DNA from: Aequorivita soesokkakensis
GTDB lineage: Bacteria; Bacteroidota; Bacteroidia; Flavobacteriales; Flavobacteriaceae
Direction: 5' to 3'
DNA: 64,000 nucleotides
NCBI RefSeq assembly: GCF_001641085.1
Contig: NZ_LXIE01000050.1
Coordinates: forward strand, 124,001-188,000
A program made the position numbers and the translations under genes. Numbering within the stretch: the stretch's first letter is position 1; every line of letters begins with the position of its first letter. Shown here one piece after another: positions 45,395-54,569 of this stretch. The notes under the pieces were generated by a model. It was not told the origin of the DNA, made no database searches, and saw only the letters and a list, made by a program, of their open reading frames with translations.

Positions 45395-47008
45395 ATGTCA
45401 GAAAACCAAAAACAACAATACCTCAAACAAACTCTCTGGAATATTGCAAATGAACTGCGTGGCAATATGGATGCAGACGATTTTAGAGATTATATACTAG
45501 GCTTTATATTTTACAAATACCTGAGCCGAAAAATGGAGAGCTACGCAAACGTTATTTTAGAGCCTGATGGTTTAAGTTATAATACAGTTGAAACACATAA
45601 AGATGCCGAAGCCCTGCTAGAAGCAATTAGGTATGAAGCTCTAGACAAACTGGGCTATTTTTTAAAGCCTAGTGAACTGTTTAGCGAACTTGCAAGACGT
45701 GGTAATGCGGGCGGTAAAAACAATTTTATTTTGGGCGACCTTGCCAATGTACTTACAAGCATTGAGCAAAGCACCATGGGGAGCGAAAGCGAAGACGATT
45801 TTGGCAACCTCTTTGAAGACCTCGATTTAACCAGCAGTAAACTTGGCAAAACCGAAGACGCCAAAAACGAGCTAATCGTAAAAGTACTTACCCATCTTGA
45901 AGGCATTGATTTTGACTTAGAAAACAGCGACAGCGATATATTGGGCGATGCCTACGAGTATTTAATAGGGCAATTTGCAAGTGGCGCTGGCAAAAAAGCA
46001 GGCGAGTTTTACACACCCCAACAAGTTTCAAAAGTATTGGCTAAACTGGTGACAACCAATAAAACCAAACTGAAAAGTGTGTATGACCCTACCTGTGGCT
46101 CTGGCTCATTATTGTTGCGGGTAGCTAAAGAAGTAAAAGAAGTAGGTGCCTTTTACGGGCAGGAAAGCAACCCGACCACCTACAACTTGTGCCGTATGAA
46201 TATGATAATGCACAACGTACACTACAAACGTTTTGATATTTATAATGAAGACACTCTAGTAAACCCAAGCCCAAACCATATAGACAAACGTTTTGAAGCC
46301 ATAGTGGCAAACCCGCCATTTTCGGCAAATTGGAGTGCTAGCCCTTTGTTTATGAGCGACGATAGGTTTTCGGCTTATGGGAAACTTGCCCCAAAAAGCA
46401 AAGCAGATTTTGCCTTTGTGCAACATATGGTACATCAATTGGATGAAAACGGAACCATGGCTTGCGTATTACCGCACGGCGTATTGTTTCGTGGCGCGGC
46501 AGAAGGACATATTCGTAAGTTTTTAATAAAAGACAAAAACTACCTAGACGCCGTTATTGGCCTGCCAGCAAACATATTTTTTGGCACTGGCATCCCCACC
46601 TGTATTTTGGTACTCAAAAAAGATAGAAATACTAATGCAGAGCGCAGTAAAAGCATATTATTTATAGACGCCAGCCAACATTTTGAAAAAGTCAAAACCC
46701 AAAATGTATTGCAGGAAGAGCATATAGAAAAAATAGTAAACACCTATCGAACCTACTGTCATGCTGAGCCTGTCGAAGCATCTAAAGCCGCAATAGACAA
46801 GTACAGCCACGTAGCCACATTGGCTGAGGTTAAGGAAAACGACTACAACCTAAACATACCGCGCTATGTAGATACTTTTGAAGAAGAAGAACCCATAGAT
46901 TTAAGCAGAGTAGTAGCAGAACTAAAAGAGATTGCTGCCCAAAGCCGAAGCACAGACGCTACCATTGCAGATTATTGTAAGCAGTTAAACATAGAAACTC
47001 CTTTTTAA
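45395..47008 (+). CDS. hsdM: type I restriction-modification DNA methyltransferase (M subunit)
   Basis: I chose the ATG at 45395, giving 537 residues; a TTG 27 bp upstream would add nine. Motif I (VYDPTCGSGSLLL, about 229-241) binds S-adenosylmethionine and motif IV (VANPPF, about 304-309) marks an N6-adenine methyltransferase. The N-terminal helical domain (QQYLKQTLWNIANELRG) is typical of HsdM. With HsdS it methylates the host recognition site; with HsdR it forms the restriction complex. Near residues 454-463 the sequence CHAEPVEASK is encoded by a stretch identical in style to a dispersed Bacteroidota repeat, so the gene carries a small in-frame insertion. Next gene: hsdS. Confidence 0.95.
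   Translation: MSENQKQQYLKQTLWNIANELRGNMDADDFRDYILGFIFYKYLSRKMESYANVILEPDGLSYNTVETHKDAEALLEAIRYEALDKLGYFLKPSELFSELARRGNAGGKNNFILGDLANVLTSIEQSTMGSESEDDFGNLFEDLDLTSSKLGKTEDAKNELIVKVLTHLEGIDFDLENSDSDILGDAYEYLIGQFASGAGKKAGEFYTPQQVSKVLAKLVTTNKTKLKSVYDPTCGSGSLLLRVAKEVKEVGAFYGQESNPTTYNLCRMNMIMHNVHYKRFDIYNEDTLVNPSPNHIDKRFEAIVANPPFSANWSASPLFMSDDRFSAYGKLAPKSKADFAFVQHMVHQLDENGTMACVLPHGVLFRGAAEGHIRKFLIKDKNYLDAVIGLPANIFFGTGIPTCILVLKKDRNTNAERSKSILFIDASQHFEKVKTQNVLQEEHIEKIVNTYRTYCHAEPVEASKAAIDKYSHVATLAEVKENDYNLNIPRYVDTFEEEEPIDLSRVVAELKEIAAQSRSTDATIADYCKQLNIETPF
46757..46785 (+). repeat. dispersed repeat inserted in hsdM
   Basis: GTCATGCTGAGCCTGTCGAAGC is a common short repeat in Bacteroidota chromosomes, usually intergenic. 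Here it is in frame and translated as CHAEPVEASK, in a linker region away from the catalytic motifs. Confidence 0.7.
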
Positions 47009-47031
47009 TGACGCTACTAACTGAAACAAGC

Positions 47032-47112
47032 CCTCGTTGCGAGCACAAAGGACGAAGCAACCTCATCACGCAAACAAGCCGTCGTTGCGAGGAGGCACGA
47101 CGAAGCAACCTC
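47032..47112 (+). repeat. two direct copies of a family B repeat
   Basis: CTCGTTGCGAGCACAAAGG... at 47032-47064 and CGTCGTTGCGAGGAGGCACG... at 47080-47112; both end GACGAAGCAACCTC. They fill the gap between hsdM and hsdS. Related copies in both directions lie at 48401-48599. Confidence 0.75.
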
Positions 47113-47153
47113 AACATGCAAGCACCAACCAAACCAAAAAAACCAATGACCCA

Positions 47154-48359
47154 ATGAAAGCAAAACAATTAAAACCACAATTGCGCTTTCCTGAGTTTGA
47201 AGGGGAATGGGAAGAGAAAAGGTTAGGTCAAGTAACTAAGTACACAAAGGGGTATGCTTTTAAATCAAAGGACTATAAGATTGAAGGAAAAAGAATTATT
47301 AGAGTTTCTGATTTAGGAGCAAACTATATAAAGCAGGATAATGAGAAAGTCTATATAGATTTTTCTGAAGAAGTTAAGTATGAAAAATATTCTTTAAAAA
47401 AGAATAATATCATAATAACAACTGTTGGCTCTAAACCAGATATGCTAGAATCCGCTGTAGGTAGAGGAATCTTTATAATTAATGACGATGAGGGTTTGTT
47501 AAATCAAAACATGTTGAAATTTGAAAATATTGATAAAATATCTAATAAATTTTTAATAGGTTTTATAAATAGCGATAGATATCAATATTTTATAAAAGGA
47601 ATTGCGAGAGGAAATGCAAATCAATCGAATATTACTGTTGTAGATTTGCTAACATATAAAATCAACCTTCCCACCCTCCCAGAACAACAAAAAATAGCAA
47701 GTTTTTTAACTGCGGTAGATACCAAACTACAGCAACTAAGCACCAAAAAGGAACTGCTGGAACAATACAAAAAAGGCGTGATGCAGCAGCTTTTTAGCCA
47801 GCAATTGCGGTTTAAACAGGATGACGGGAGTGATTTTGGGGATTGGGAGGAGAAGAAGTTGGGGGAGATGTTTAAAATCAACGCAGGAGGAGATGTTAAA
47901 CAAGAAAATGTAAGTTTAGAAAAAAACGATAAATTTAAATATCCTATTTACGCTAATTCAGAAAAAAACAAAGGATTGTATGGATATTCCGATTTGTATA
48001 AAATAGATTTTGAATGTGTTACAGTTACTGGTCGTGGAGCTTTAGGTGTTGCACATGCTAGAACTGAAAAGTTTTATCCAATAGTAAGATTATTAGTTTT
48101 AAAACCTAAAAAGAAGAGTAATGTTGTTTTTTTTGAAAACCTGATAAATCAAATTAATATTTTTCCAGAAAGTACGGGAGTGCCACAATTAACAGGTCCT
48201 CAGATATCTATTTATAAAATTAGGTTCCCTAGTTACGAAGAGCAACAAAAAATAGCCAGTTTTTTAAGTGCGCTAGATGCAAAAATAGAAACGGTACAAA
48301 CACAACTAGAAAAAACGCAGCAGTTTAAAAAGGGCTTGTTGCAGGGGATGTTTGTGTGA
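47154..48359 (+). CDS. hsdS: type I restriction specificity subunit
   Basis: I chose the ATG at 47154 (401 residues); an upstream ATG at 47037 would only translate the repeats. Two target-recognition domains (about 20-165 and 235-360) each precede a conserved helical spacer: LPEQQKIASFLTAVDTKL and YEEQQKIASFLSALDAKI. Each recognition domain reads half of a bipartite target. The recognition domains are much more A/T-rich than the spacers, as expected for exchangeable modules. The two spacers are direct DNA repeats, about 26 of 30 bases identical in the core, which would allow domain exchange. A repeat cluster separates it from the next gene. Confidence 0.93.
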   Translation: MKAKQLKPQLRFPEFEGEWEEKRLGQVTKYTKGYAFKSKDYKIEGKRIIRVSDLGANYIKQDNEKVYIDFSEEVKYEKYSLKKNNIIITTVGSKPDMLESAVGRGIFIINDDEGLLNQNMLKFENIDKISNKFLIGFINSDRYQYFIKGIARGNANQSNITVVDLLTYKINLPTLPEQQKIASFLTAVDTKLQQLSTKKELLEQYKKGVMQQLFSQQLRFKQDDGSDFGDWEEKKLGEMFKINAGGDVKQENVSLEKNDKFKYPIYANSEKNKGLYGYSDLYKIDFECVTVTGRGALGVAHARTEKFYPIVRLLVLKPKKKSNVVFFENLINQINIFPESTGVPQLTGPQISIYKIRFPSYEEQQKIASFLSALDAKIETVQTQLEKTQQFKKGLLQGMFV

Positions 48360-48400
48360 TTGCTTCGGCATGTTGCTTTGGCGTTCCGCCAAGCAAAACC

Positions 48401-48599
48401 CCTCGCAGTGACAGTCACTGCGAGGACGAAGGACGAAGCAGACTCACACACCCCAGCGCAAGTAACGTGGGATTGCTTCGGCTTGCAGCCGAAACAATTC
48501 CACCTCGCAATGACTGAAACAAACCTTCCTTGCCAGGAGGTATGTTAACAAAAGTAAAATGAAACATAACCGTCACTGCGAGGACGAAGGACGAAGCAG
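48401..48599. repeat. cluster of inverted and direct family B palindromic repeats
   Basis: At 48401-48425 a 25-bp perfect palindrome (CCTCGCAGTGAC, A, GTCACTGCGAGG) joins two repeats head to head. A reverse copy lies at 48471-48514 (GATTGCTTCGGCTTGCAG ... CCTCGCAATGAC) and a forward copy at 48571-48599 (CGTCACTGCGAGGACGAAGG ...). The last base of the forward copy is also the A of the GIY-YIG gene's ATG. Confidence 0.8.
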
Positions 48600-48887
48600 A
48601 TGAAACCAGGATACGTTTACATAGTGACTAATAAAAACAACACCACGCTTTACATTGGTGTAACGTCTAATTTAAAACAGCGTATTTCGCAGCATAAAGA
48701 AAAGTATTATAAAAAATCGTTCACTGCCAGATACAATTGTGATAAATTAGTTTATCACGAAGCACACCAACAAATAGGCGATGCCATTGCAAGAGAAAAG
48801 CAATTAAAGGGTGGTAGCAGGGCTAAGAAAATAGCTTTGATAGAAAGTATAAATCCAAATTGGAATGATTTATTTAACGACCTTTAA
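48600..48887 (+). CDS. small GIY-YIG nuclease inserted between hsdS and hsdR
   Basis: 95 residues. GYVYIVTNKNNTTLYIGVTS (4-23) is the GIY-YIG core, with the Arg in NLKQRISQHK and the metal-ligand Glu in AIAREKQLKGGSR. The length fits the YhbQ/UPF0213-like single-domain group, whose role is mostly unknown. Its start codon joins a repeat of family B, so the repeats form its leader, and it stops 3 bp before hsdR. It is an insertion in an otherwise standard hsdM-hsdS-hsdR operon. One idea is that it acts on the repeats next to it. Confidence 0.88.
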   Translation: MKPGYVYIVTNKNNTTLYIGVTSNLKQRISQHKEKYYKKSFTARYNCDKLVYHEAHQQIGDAIAREKQLKGGSRAKKIALIESINPNWNDLFNDL

Positions 48888-48890
48888 AAT

Positions 48891-51761
48891 ATGACCAAAC
48901 AATCTGAACTTCAACTAGAAAATAATCTAATTAAACAATTAGTAGGTTTGGGTTATAAGACTGTTGCTATTTCAGATGGTGATGGTTTGTTGTCAAATTT
49001 AAAAACACAGTTAGAGGCATTCAACAATACCGTATTTAATGCAAGGGAGTTTGAAACTATCTTAAACCATCTAGCAAAAGGCAATGTTTTTGAAAAAGCA
49101 AAAACCTTGCGCGACCGTTTCAACATAACCAGAGATAACGGCGATAGCTTTTATGTGCGCTTTTTTAATAATGAAGATTATGCAACAAACTTATTTCAAG
49201 TAACCAACCAAATAGCCCAAGAAGGCACTTATAAAAACAGGTATGACATTACGCTTTTAGTAAATGGTTTGCCTTTGGTGCAAATAGAGTTAAAGCGTAG
49301 AGGTTTAGAAATTAAAGAAGCTTTTAATCAGATCAACAGGTATCAGCGCCATTCGTTTTGGTCTAATCACGGCTTGTTTCAATACGTACAATTGTTTGTA
49401 ATAAGCAACGGCGTAAATACAAAGTATCTAGCCAATAATAAGTTGCAATCAGTAAAACAAACCTTCTTTTGGGCAGACCACAACAATAAAAATATCACAG
49501 ATTTAACTGAATTTGCAGCTGCCTTTTTAAACCCAAACCACTTGGGTAAAATGATTGCCAAATACATAGTCCACAACCAAACCCATAAAATATTAATGGT
49601 GTTGCGCCCTTATCAATTTTACGCCACAGAGCATATAGTAAACCAAGTTGCCACGAGTAATGAAAATGGTTATATATGGCACACCACAGGTTCTGGTAAA
49701 ACCTTAACATCGTTTAAAGCCAGCCAGCTTATTATGGATTTGCCAGGCGTTCACAAAGTAGTGTTTGTGGTGGATAGGAAAGACTTGGATTATCAAACCA
49801 TGCTAGAGTTTAATAGCTTTAAAAAAGACAGTGTAGATGTTACAAACAATACAAAGTCGCTGGTAAGGCAATTAACGGACGATTCTAAATTGGTATTAAC
49901 AACCCTTCAAAAATTGAACAATGCCATTTCTAAAGTAAAATATGAAAAGGGCCTAACCCATTTACAAGATAAAAAAGTGGTCTTTATTTTTGATGAATGC
50001 CACAGAAGTCAGTTTGGGAATACGCATAAAGACATCACCGAGTATTTTAAAAGTAGTCAGCTTTTCGGGTTTACAGGAACGCCTATTTTTAGGGATAACG
50101 CCTCTAAAAATGATTTAGGAAAACGCACTACCAAAGATTTGTTTGGAAAGTGCTTGCATAAATATGTAATTACAGATGCCATTAAAGATCAAAACGTGCT
50201 GCGTTTTGGAATAGAATACATTGGCAGATACAAGCAAAAAAGCAATACGTTTATAGATATAGAAGTAGAAGATATTGATACTGCCGAAGTGTTTGCAGAT
50301 GAAAAGCGTTTAGAAAAAATTGCAGATTACATAATTGCCTATCACAATCAGAAAACATTTGGTAAAGACTATTCTGCCTTGTTTGCGGTAAGTAATATTG
50401 AAACCCTAATTAAGTATTACGATATCTTTAAACGCAAAAAAGAAGCAGGCGAGCATGATTTGCGTATTGCAACTATTTTTTCCTACGGAACCAATGAAGA
50501 CGATGAAGACGCACAGGATTTCATGCCAGATGATGATTTTTATGTAGCTGGCGAACCAGATAAGAACTATAAAACAAGTCATAGCCGCGACAAGCTAGAT
50601 GAATATATTATTGACTATAATACAATGTATAACACTAGTTTCTCAACAAAAGACAGTCAGCAGTTTGAAAACTATTTTAAAGACATTAGCAAGCGTTTAA
50701 AGGAACGTGAAAAAACATCTTTTCAAGATAAAGACAGGTTAGATATTGTAATAGTAGTTAATATGATGCTTACTGGCTTTGATGCTAAAAAGGTAAATAC
50801 ATTGTACGTAGATAAAAACCTAAAGTATCACGGTTTAATACAATCATACTCTAGAACAAATAGGATTTTAGGCGAGCAGAAATCGCAAGGAAATATTTTG
50901 AGTTTCAGAAACCTTAAAAAAGCAACAGACGAAGCTATTACCTTGTTTTCCAATAAAGAAGCAATAGAAGAAATAATAATGCCACCGTATGAATCAATTG
51001 CCGAAAAATTTGATGAGGCTTTAAAAAACCTATTAGCGATTGTTCCCACCTATCAAAGTGTTGATGATTTGTTGAGTGAAGAAGATGAATTAAAGTTTGT
51101 AAAAGCCTTTAGAAGTTTACTGCGTGCAAAAAACGTTTTGGAATCGTACACAGATTTTGAATGGGAAGATTTAGGAATAGATGAGCAAACCTTTGAAAAT
51201 TACCAGAGCAAATATTGGGATTTACACGACAAAGTAAAGCAGGACAACGCAAAACATAAAACATCTATTCTTGATGATATAGATTTTGAATTAGAATTAA
51301 TACATCGCGACCAAATTAATGTAGCTTATATTTTACAGCTATTAGCAAAACTTAAAGAAGCTAAAACAACAGATGCCAAAGCACAGAAAAAAGCAATAAT
51401 AGATATGCTTTCTGGCGATGTAGAGCTGCGTAGCAAAAGAGAACTTATTGAAAAATTTATAGAAGAAAACCTGCCTTACATTAGTGATGTGGATACTATT
51501 CAAGATGAGTTTGAACGTTTTTGGCACGAAGAAAAAATCCTCTCATTATCAAAAATATGCGAAGAAGAAAATCTAGACAAAGCACAGTTTAAAGCTTTGA
51601 TAGAAAGCTACACAACCTACGGCCGTGAACCCTTACGCGATGACATATTTAAATGCTTAGACAATAGACCAAGCATCTTAAAAGCAAGAGAAGTTGGCGA
51701 ACGTATTTTAGATAAAATGAAGGAGTTTGTGCAAGTGTTTGTGCAGGGGATGACGGGATAA
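48891..51761 (+). CDS. hsdR: type I restriction endonuclease, R subunit
   Basis: 956 residues. The N-terminal PD-(D/E)XK nuclease has YDITLLVNGLPLVQIELKRR (about 116-135). The SF2 translocase has Walker A TTGSGKT (about 264-270), DECH at about 368-371, and LFGFTGTP and QSYSRTNR as later motifs. The helical C-terminal region ends by contacting HsdM. The complex cuts unmethylated DNA at a distance after ATP-driven translocation. No frameshift or truncation is visible, so the hsdM-S-R system looks complete. It starts 3 bp after the GIY-YIG gene. Confidence 0.95.
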   Translation: MTKQSELQLENNLIKQLVGLGYKTVAISDGDGLLSNLKTQLEAFNNTVFNAREFETILNHLAKGNVFEKAKTLRDRFNITRDNGDSFYVRFFNNEDYATNLFQVTNQIAQEGTYKNRYDITLLVNGLPLVQIELKRRGLEIKEAFNQINRYQRHSFWSNHGLFQYVQLFVISNGVNTKYLANNKLQSVKQTFFWADHNNKNITDLTEFAAAFLNPNHLGKMIAKYIVHNQTHKILMVLRPYQFYATEHIVNQVATSNENGYIWHTTGSGKTLTSFKASQLIMDLPGVHKVVFVVDRKDLDYQTMLEFNSFKKDSVDVTNNTKSLVRQLTDDSKLVLTTLQKLNNAISKVKYEKGLTHLQDKKVVFIFDECHRSQFGNTHKDITEYFKSSQLFGFTGTPIFRDNASKNDLGKRTTKDLFGKCLHKYVITDAIKDQNVLRFGIEYIGRYKQKSNTFIDIEVEDIDTAEVFADEKRLEKIADYIIAYHNQKTFGKDYSALFAVSNIETLIKYYDIFKRKKEAGEHDLRIATIFSYGTNEDDEDAQDFMPDDDFYVAGEPDKNYKTSHSRDKLDEYIIDYNTMYNTSFSTKDSQQFENYFKDISKRLKEREKTSFQDKDRLDIVIVVNMMLTGFDAKKVNTLYVDKNLKYHGLIQSYSRTNRILGEQKSQGNILSFRNLKKATDEAITLFSNKEAIEEIIMPPYESIAEKFDEALKNLLAIVPTYQSVDDLLSEEDELKFVKAFRSLLRAKNVLESYTDFEWEDLGIDEQTFENYQSKYWDLHDKVKQDNAKHKTSILDDIDFELELIHRDQINVAYILQLLAKLKEAKTTDAKAQKKAIIDMLSGDVELRSKRELIEKFIEENLPYISDVDTIQDEFERFWHEEKILSLSKICEEENLDKAQFKALIESYTTYGREPLRDDIFKCLDNRPSILKAREVGERILDKMKEFVQVFVQGMTG

Positions 51762-51855
51762 ACTAAATCAATGACGCAAGCTTACAGTGCGTGCCATATA
51801 GCTTATGAGGTAGGATTGGCATACCGTAGTATAAACTATTTTAATAATTATAACA

Positions 51856-52533
51856 TTGTTCTCTCAAACTCTAATAACCACTGCTCCCGAAAATATTTTA
51901 AAATCAAAAGTATATACTATTCACTCTCTGGTGAATCAAGATAGAAAATATAATTATAAAAAGGAACTCCCAAACAATAGTGGTTGTTATGCATTTTGGT
52001 GGATTAATAACTGTCCGGAACTGAGAGGCATTTTAAAAAACGCGCAATATTATATTAAACTTTCACACAAAAAATATAACTGCGATGAGGATCATTTTGA
52101 GAAAATACAGTTTACGAATGAATGGATAGATGCCTCTACTCACCAAGTTGTAATTAATGACCGTACTGTTGATGCTATTTGCCTATATGTTGGTAAATCC
52201 ACAAATATGCGTAATAGGGTTCAGGCACATCTAAAGCTTAATGTTGATGATATATGGAAGAAAATTGAGGTAAAGAAAAATGCGCCATATACTGCTAAAA
52301 GGTTGCGCGAAGTAAAGTTTGGTTTTGGGCAAAAGCCTAATACAGTCTCACAGCTTAGAATAGGGTTAGAAAGAGTTTTCAATGCCCATTGTGTTGATGT
52401 AATCCTTAAAAATGTAGCCCTAAGTTGGATGCCGCTTAATAAAGAACAGAATAACTTGGTCAATCGTTTTTATATTGAAGATAAACTAGTTTCTTGTTTA
52501 TTCCCATTGTTTAATATAGATGCCGAGCGCTAA
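51856..52533 (+). CDS. GIY-YIG-like protein (larger type)
   Basis: 225 residues starting at TTG; no usable ATG exists near the start, so translation initiation is uncertain. NNSGCYAFWW (about 40-49) and ICLYVGKSTNMRNRVQAHL (about 108-126) fit a split GIY-YIG motif with the catalytic Arg, and FYIEDKLVSCLFPLFN near the end supplies a Glu. It follows hsdR by about 95 bp. A nuclease role is plausible; I do not recognise a named subfamily. It could be an accessory gene of the restriction operon or an independent cargo gene. Confidence 0.6.
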   Translation: MFSQTLITTAPENILKSKVYTIHSLVNQDRKYNYKKELPNNSGCYAFWWINNCPELRGILKNAQYYIKLSHKKYNCDEDHFEKIQFTNEWIDASTHQVVINDRTVDAICLYVGKSTNMRNRVQAHLKLNVDDIWKKIEVKKNAPYTAKRLREVKFGFGQKPNTVSQLRIGLERVFNAHCVDVILKNVALSWMPLNKEQNNLVNRFYIEDKLVSCLFPLFNIDAER

Positions 52534-52606
52534 CCTTATCTCCTCGCTGGCACCATTGTCCCTATCTTGACCTTATATATAAATATCATATCCAACAATC
52601 CTTTGT

Positions 52607-52673
52607 CCTCCGTAGCTCTTGTATTCTAAAACTTCAGCGTTAGAAGTATAGCATACGAATATAACGTAGGAGG
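52607..52673. repeat. palindromic repeat, family A
   Basis: Outer CCTCC/GGAGG, inner TTCTAA/TTAGAA around AACTTCAGCG, followed by GTATAGC as at 45121. It sits between the GIY-YIG-like gene and the next terminator. Confidence 0.65.
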
Positions 52674-52690
52674 AAACAATCCAACAGTCC

Positions 52691-52728
52691 AAAAAAAAAC
52701 CTCCCCAAGTCGTCACTAAGGGAGGTTT
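52691..52728 (-). terminator. Rho-independent terminator
   Basis: On the minus strand AAACCTCCC and GGGAGGTTT pair around an 18-nt loop, followed by a run of nine T. It ends the 266-residue gene. Confidence 0.88.
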
Positions 52729-52746
52729 CACTTTTAGCTAAAAATA

Positions 52747-53547
52747 CTACCCAGTAGTAGCCACTTTCATGGCGTTCCCTTGGGCCAGTTCATACATAGC
52801 ACCATTCACCTCTTGGTAAAAAATGATACCAGTACCCACAAACAGCTCCGAGGTTGCTGGAATGCTTCCCAATGAAGATAGATCAACCACAAGCGTAGTA
52901 TCGCTGCCCACCATACCGCTCAACGGTATATCGGGGCTAAAGCTAACGCCGCCACGGCCATCCACACTTTCATCATCGGGCACATAACTGTCCAGAGTAG
53001 CATTGTAAAAATAATTGCTCACATACCCAGCGGCAAGCACCAACCTGCAGTGCGTCGCCCCTTCTGGTATGGTTATATAGGCATCAATGCTAAAATCCGG
53101 TACAACCCATGTCGCCTCGTCCCGTGCCACGTTCACCGTCGGGGGTGAAGAAGGCGCCGAAAATTGAGAGTCAAAAGGAGTAGAGGTATTAAACTCAAAA
53201 CCCTTCAGTTGGTCTCCAAAAGTCACCAGGTTAAAGTCACGTTCTCCGCGAAGGCCAGAGCCACTGCGGTTTATCCGTTTCATAAAACGGTTTAGGCGTG
53301 CCCCCATATAGGTGTCCGCCATGGTCTTGGTTATTCCGGAAAATGCTTCCCGAAAAGCCTTCCCAACGCGGGAAGCCCCACCAAACTCACGCATGTTTTC
53401 GCGTGTACGTCTAAAAGCAGAATCGCTCAAGATCTTGCTCTTTGAAAGACTAGTTTGCGATTTCACGAGGTTTTCCCCGTCTTGCATATAGAAGGTCATA
53501 CCATCTATGGTACCCTCCAACTTAATAAAAGATTTATTTCGTGCCAT
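52747..53547 (-). CDS. unrecognised 266-residue protein with basic N-terminal domain
   Basis: No signal peptide. Residues 1-125 are very basic and conserved in style: MARNKSFIKLEGTIDGMTFY, then RRTRENMREFGGASRVGKAF and RLNRFMKRINRSGSGLRGER. The rest is beta-rich and acidic (GATHCRLVLAAGYVSN). I recall similar solitary proteins in many Bacteroidota genomes, all of unknown function, with a constant N-terminal half and a variable C-terminal half. It has its own terminator and a 720-bp AT-rich upstream gap. It could be a DNA-bound structural protein or a phage-derived protein; neither is shown. Confidence 0.7.
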   Translation of the reverse strand: MARNKSFIKLEGTIDGMTFYMQDGENLVKSQTSLSKSKILSDSAFRRTRENMREFGGASRVGKAFREAFSGITKTMADTYMGARLNRFMKRINRSGSGLRGERDFNLVTFGDQLKGFEFNTSTPFDSQFSAPSSPPTVNVARDEATWVVPDFSIDAYITIPEGATHCRLVLAAGYVSNYFYNATLDSYVPDDESVDGRGGVSFSPDIPLSGMVGSDTTLVVDLSSLGSIPATSELFVGTGIIFYQEVNGAMYELAQGNAMKVATTG

Positions 53548-54268
53548 AGCTTAAAGTTTTAGGGTATCCCGGTACTATGGCAAATAAATACCAAGACACC
53601 AGATTACACATAAGATAAAACCCAAAGGCTTATCCGTTAAAATAAATCAAATTAAATAGTGGGGAGAATAAAAATTCAACGTTGAAACAATAAACCCAAA
53701 AGCCTCTAGAGTACATACTTTTGAAAGTATTGCCTTACAAAGCTATAAAATAAAAATTATAAAATCAAAATAAAATAACATAAAAATTTAGAGCATTCAT
53801 TTTTTAAAAATCATAATATTGAATATAATGCAAAAAATTAACAGTTTGCCGGCAATTGTTTAAAATATCCGCAAGACCACTTGAATATGAATTTAAAATA
53901 ATGAAACAAAATCACCCAAAAAAAAATTGAAAAAAAAAGCATTGCCAGCCTCAAAATAATCCCCAAAACCGAGAATTATTAAAACCGAAGAGTTTCCAGA
54001 AAGAATAAAATCCAAATCGGAAATGCGTTTTTCCAATTAGACTTTTCGTTTGTTTTGATATCAAGAAAAAATGAAAATAATTAAAAAAAAAAGAGTCAAC
54101 AGATACCTAAGGTTTACCTAAAGGATAAGTAAGGTTTACTTAAGGTTTACTTAAGGTCATGGTAAGTTAATTCCTACAAATAATAACTTACAAATAAATG
54201 TTTTAAATGATGAAATAAAAGCCCTCATGCGCTTTGCTGAAAAGCGCAGCATTATAGCTAAAAACAAT
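53548..54268. other. 720-bp AT-rich region with 11-bp iterated repeats
   Basis: No convincing gene. From 54108 there is a run of 11-bp units beginning TAAGG/TAAAG (see next entry). The rest is over 75 percent A+T by eye and includes long A tracts. Confidence 0.6.
54108..54173. repeat. six 11-bp iterated units
   Basis: TAAGGTTTACC, TAAAGGATAAG, TAAGGTTTACT, TAAGGTTTACT, TAAGGTCATGG and TAAGTTAATTC follow without gaps. The 11-bp period is one helical turn, so a protein could bind the same face repeatedly. It lies between divergent flanks of the 266-residue and GIY-YIG genes. Confidence 0.7.
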
Positions 54269-54514
54269 TTAGACCAATCTTTTATTTCTTAAAGCAATAC
54301 CAGAACCAGATTTTAAATACCGTTCAAAATCGTAAGCCTTTTGTTTGTTGGCAAAAAGAGAAAGGTGAAAAAGTGTTATAGGTAGTTTATCTTTCGTAAA
54401 AGATACTTCGCCTTTGTTATGCGCAATTAGCCTTGTCTCGATATTAGTGGTATATCCTGTATAATATTGCCCATTTGCACATTTAAGAATATACACGGCG
54501 TAGGGTAGTTCCAT
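54269..54514 (-). CDS. small GIY-YIG nuclease (YhbQ/UPF0213-like)
   Basis: 81 residues. AVYILKCANGQYYTGYTTNI (about 6-25) is the GIY-YIG core, with Arg in IETRLIAHN and Glu in DFERYLKSGSG. Small single-domain relatives occur widely and their biological role is unclear. It lies just left of a cluster of palindromic repeats (54570-54834) and the 11-bp repeats, and is the third GIY-YIG gene in 6 kb. Confidence 0.88.
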   Translation of the reverse strand: MELPYAVYILKCANGQYYTGYTTNIETRLIAHNKGEVSFTKDKLPITLFHLSLFANKQKAYDFERYLKSGSGIALRNKRLV

Positions 54515-54569
54515 AATTTATAGATTTATAATTATGGGGAGATTTATAAAGTTAAGAAATAAATCTTAC

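Noticed and set aside
48360-48548. 62-residue plus-strand reading frame
   Set aside because: It is the translation of repeat DNA between hsdS and the GIY-YIG gene.
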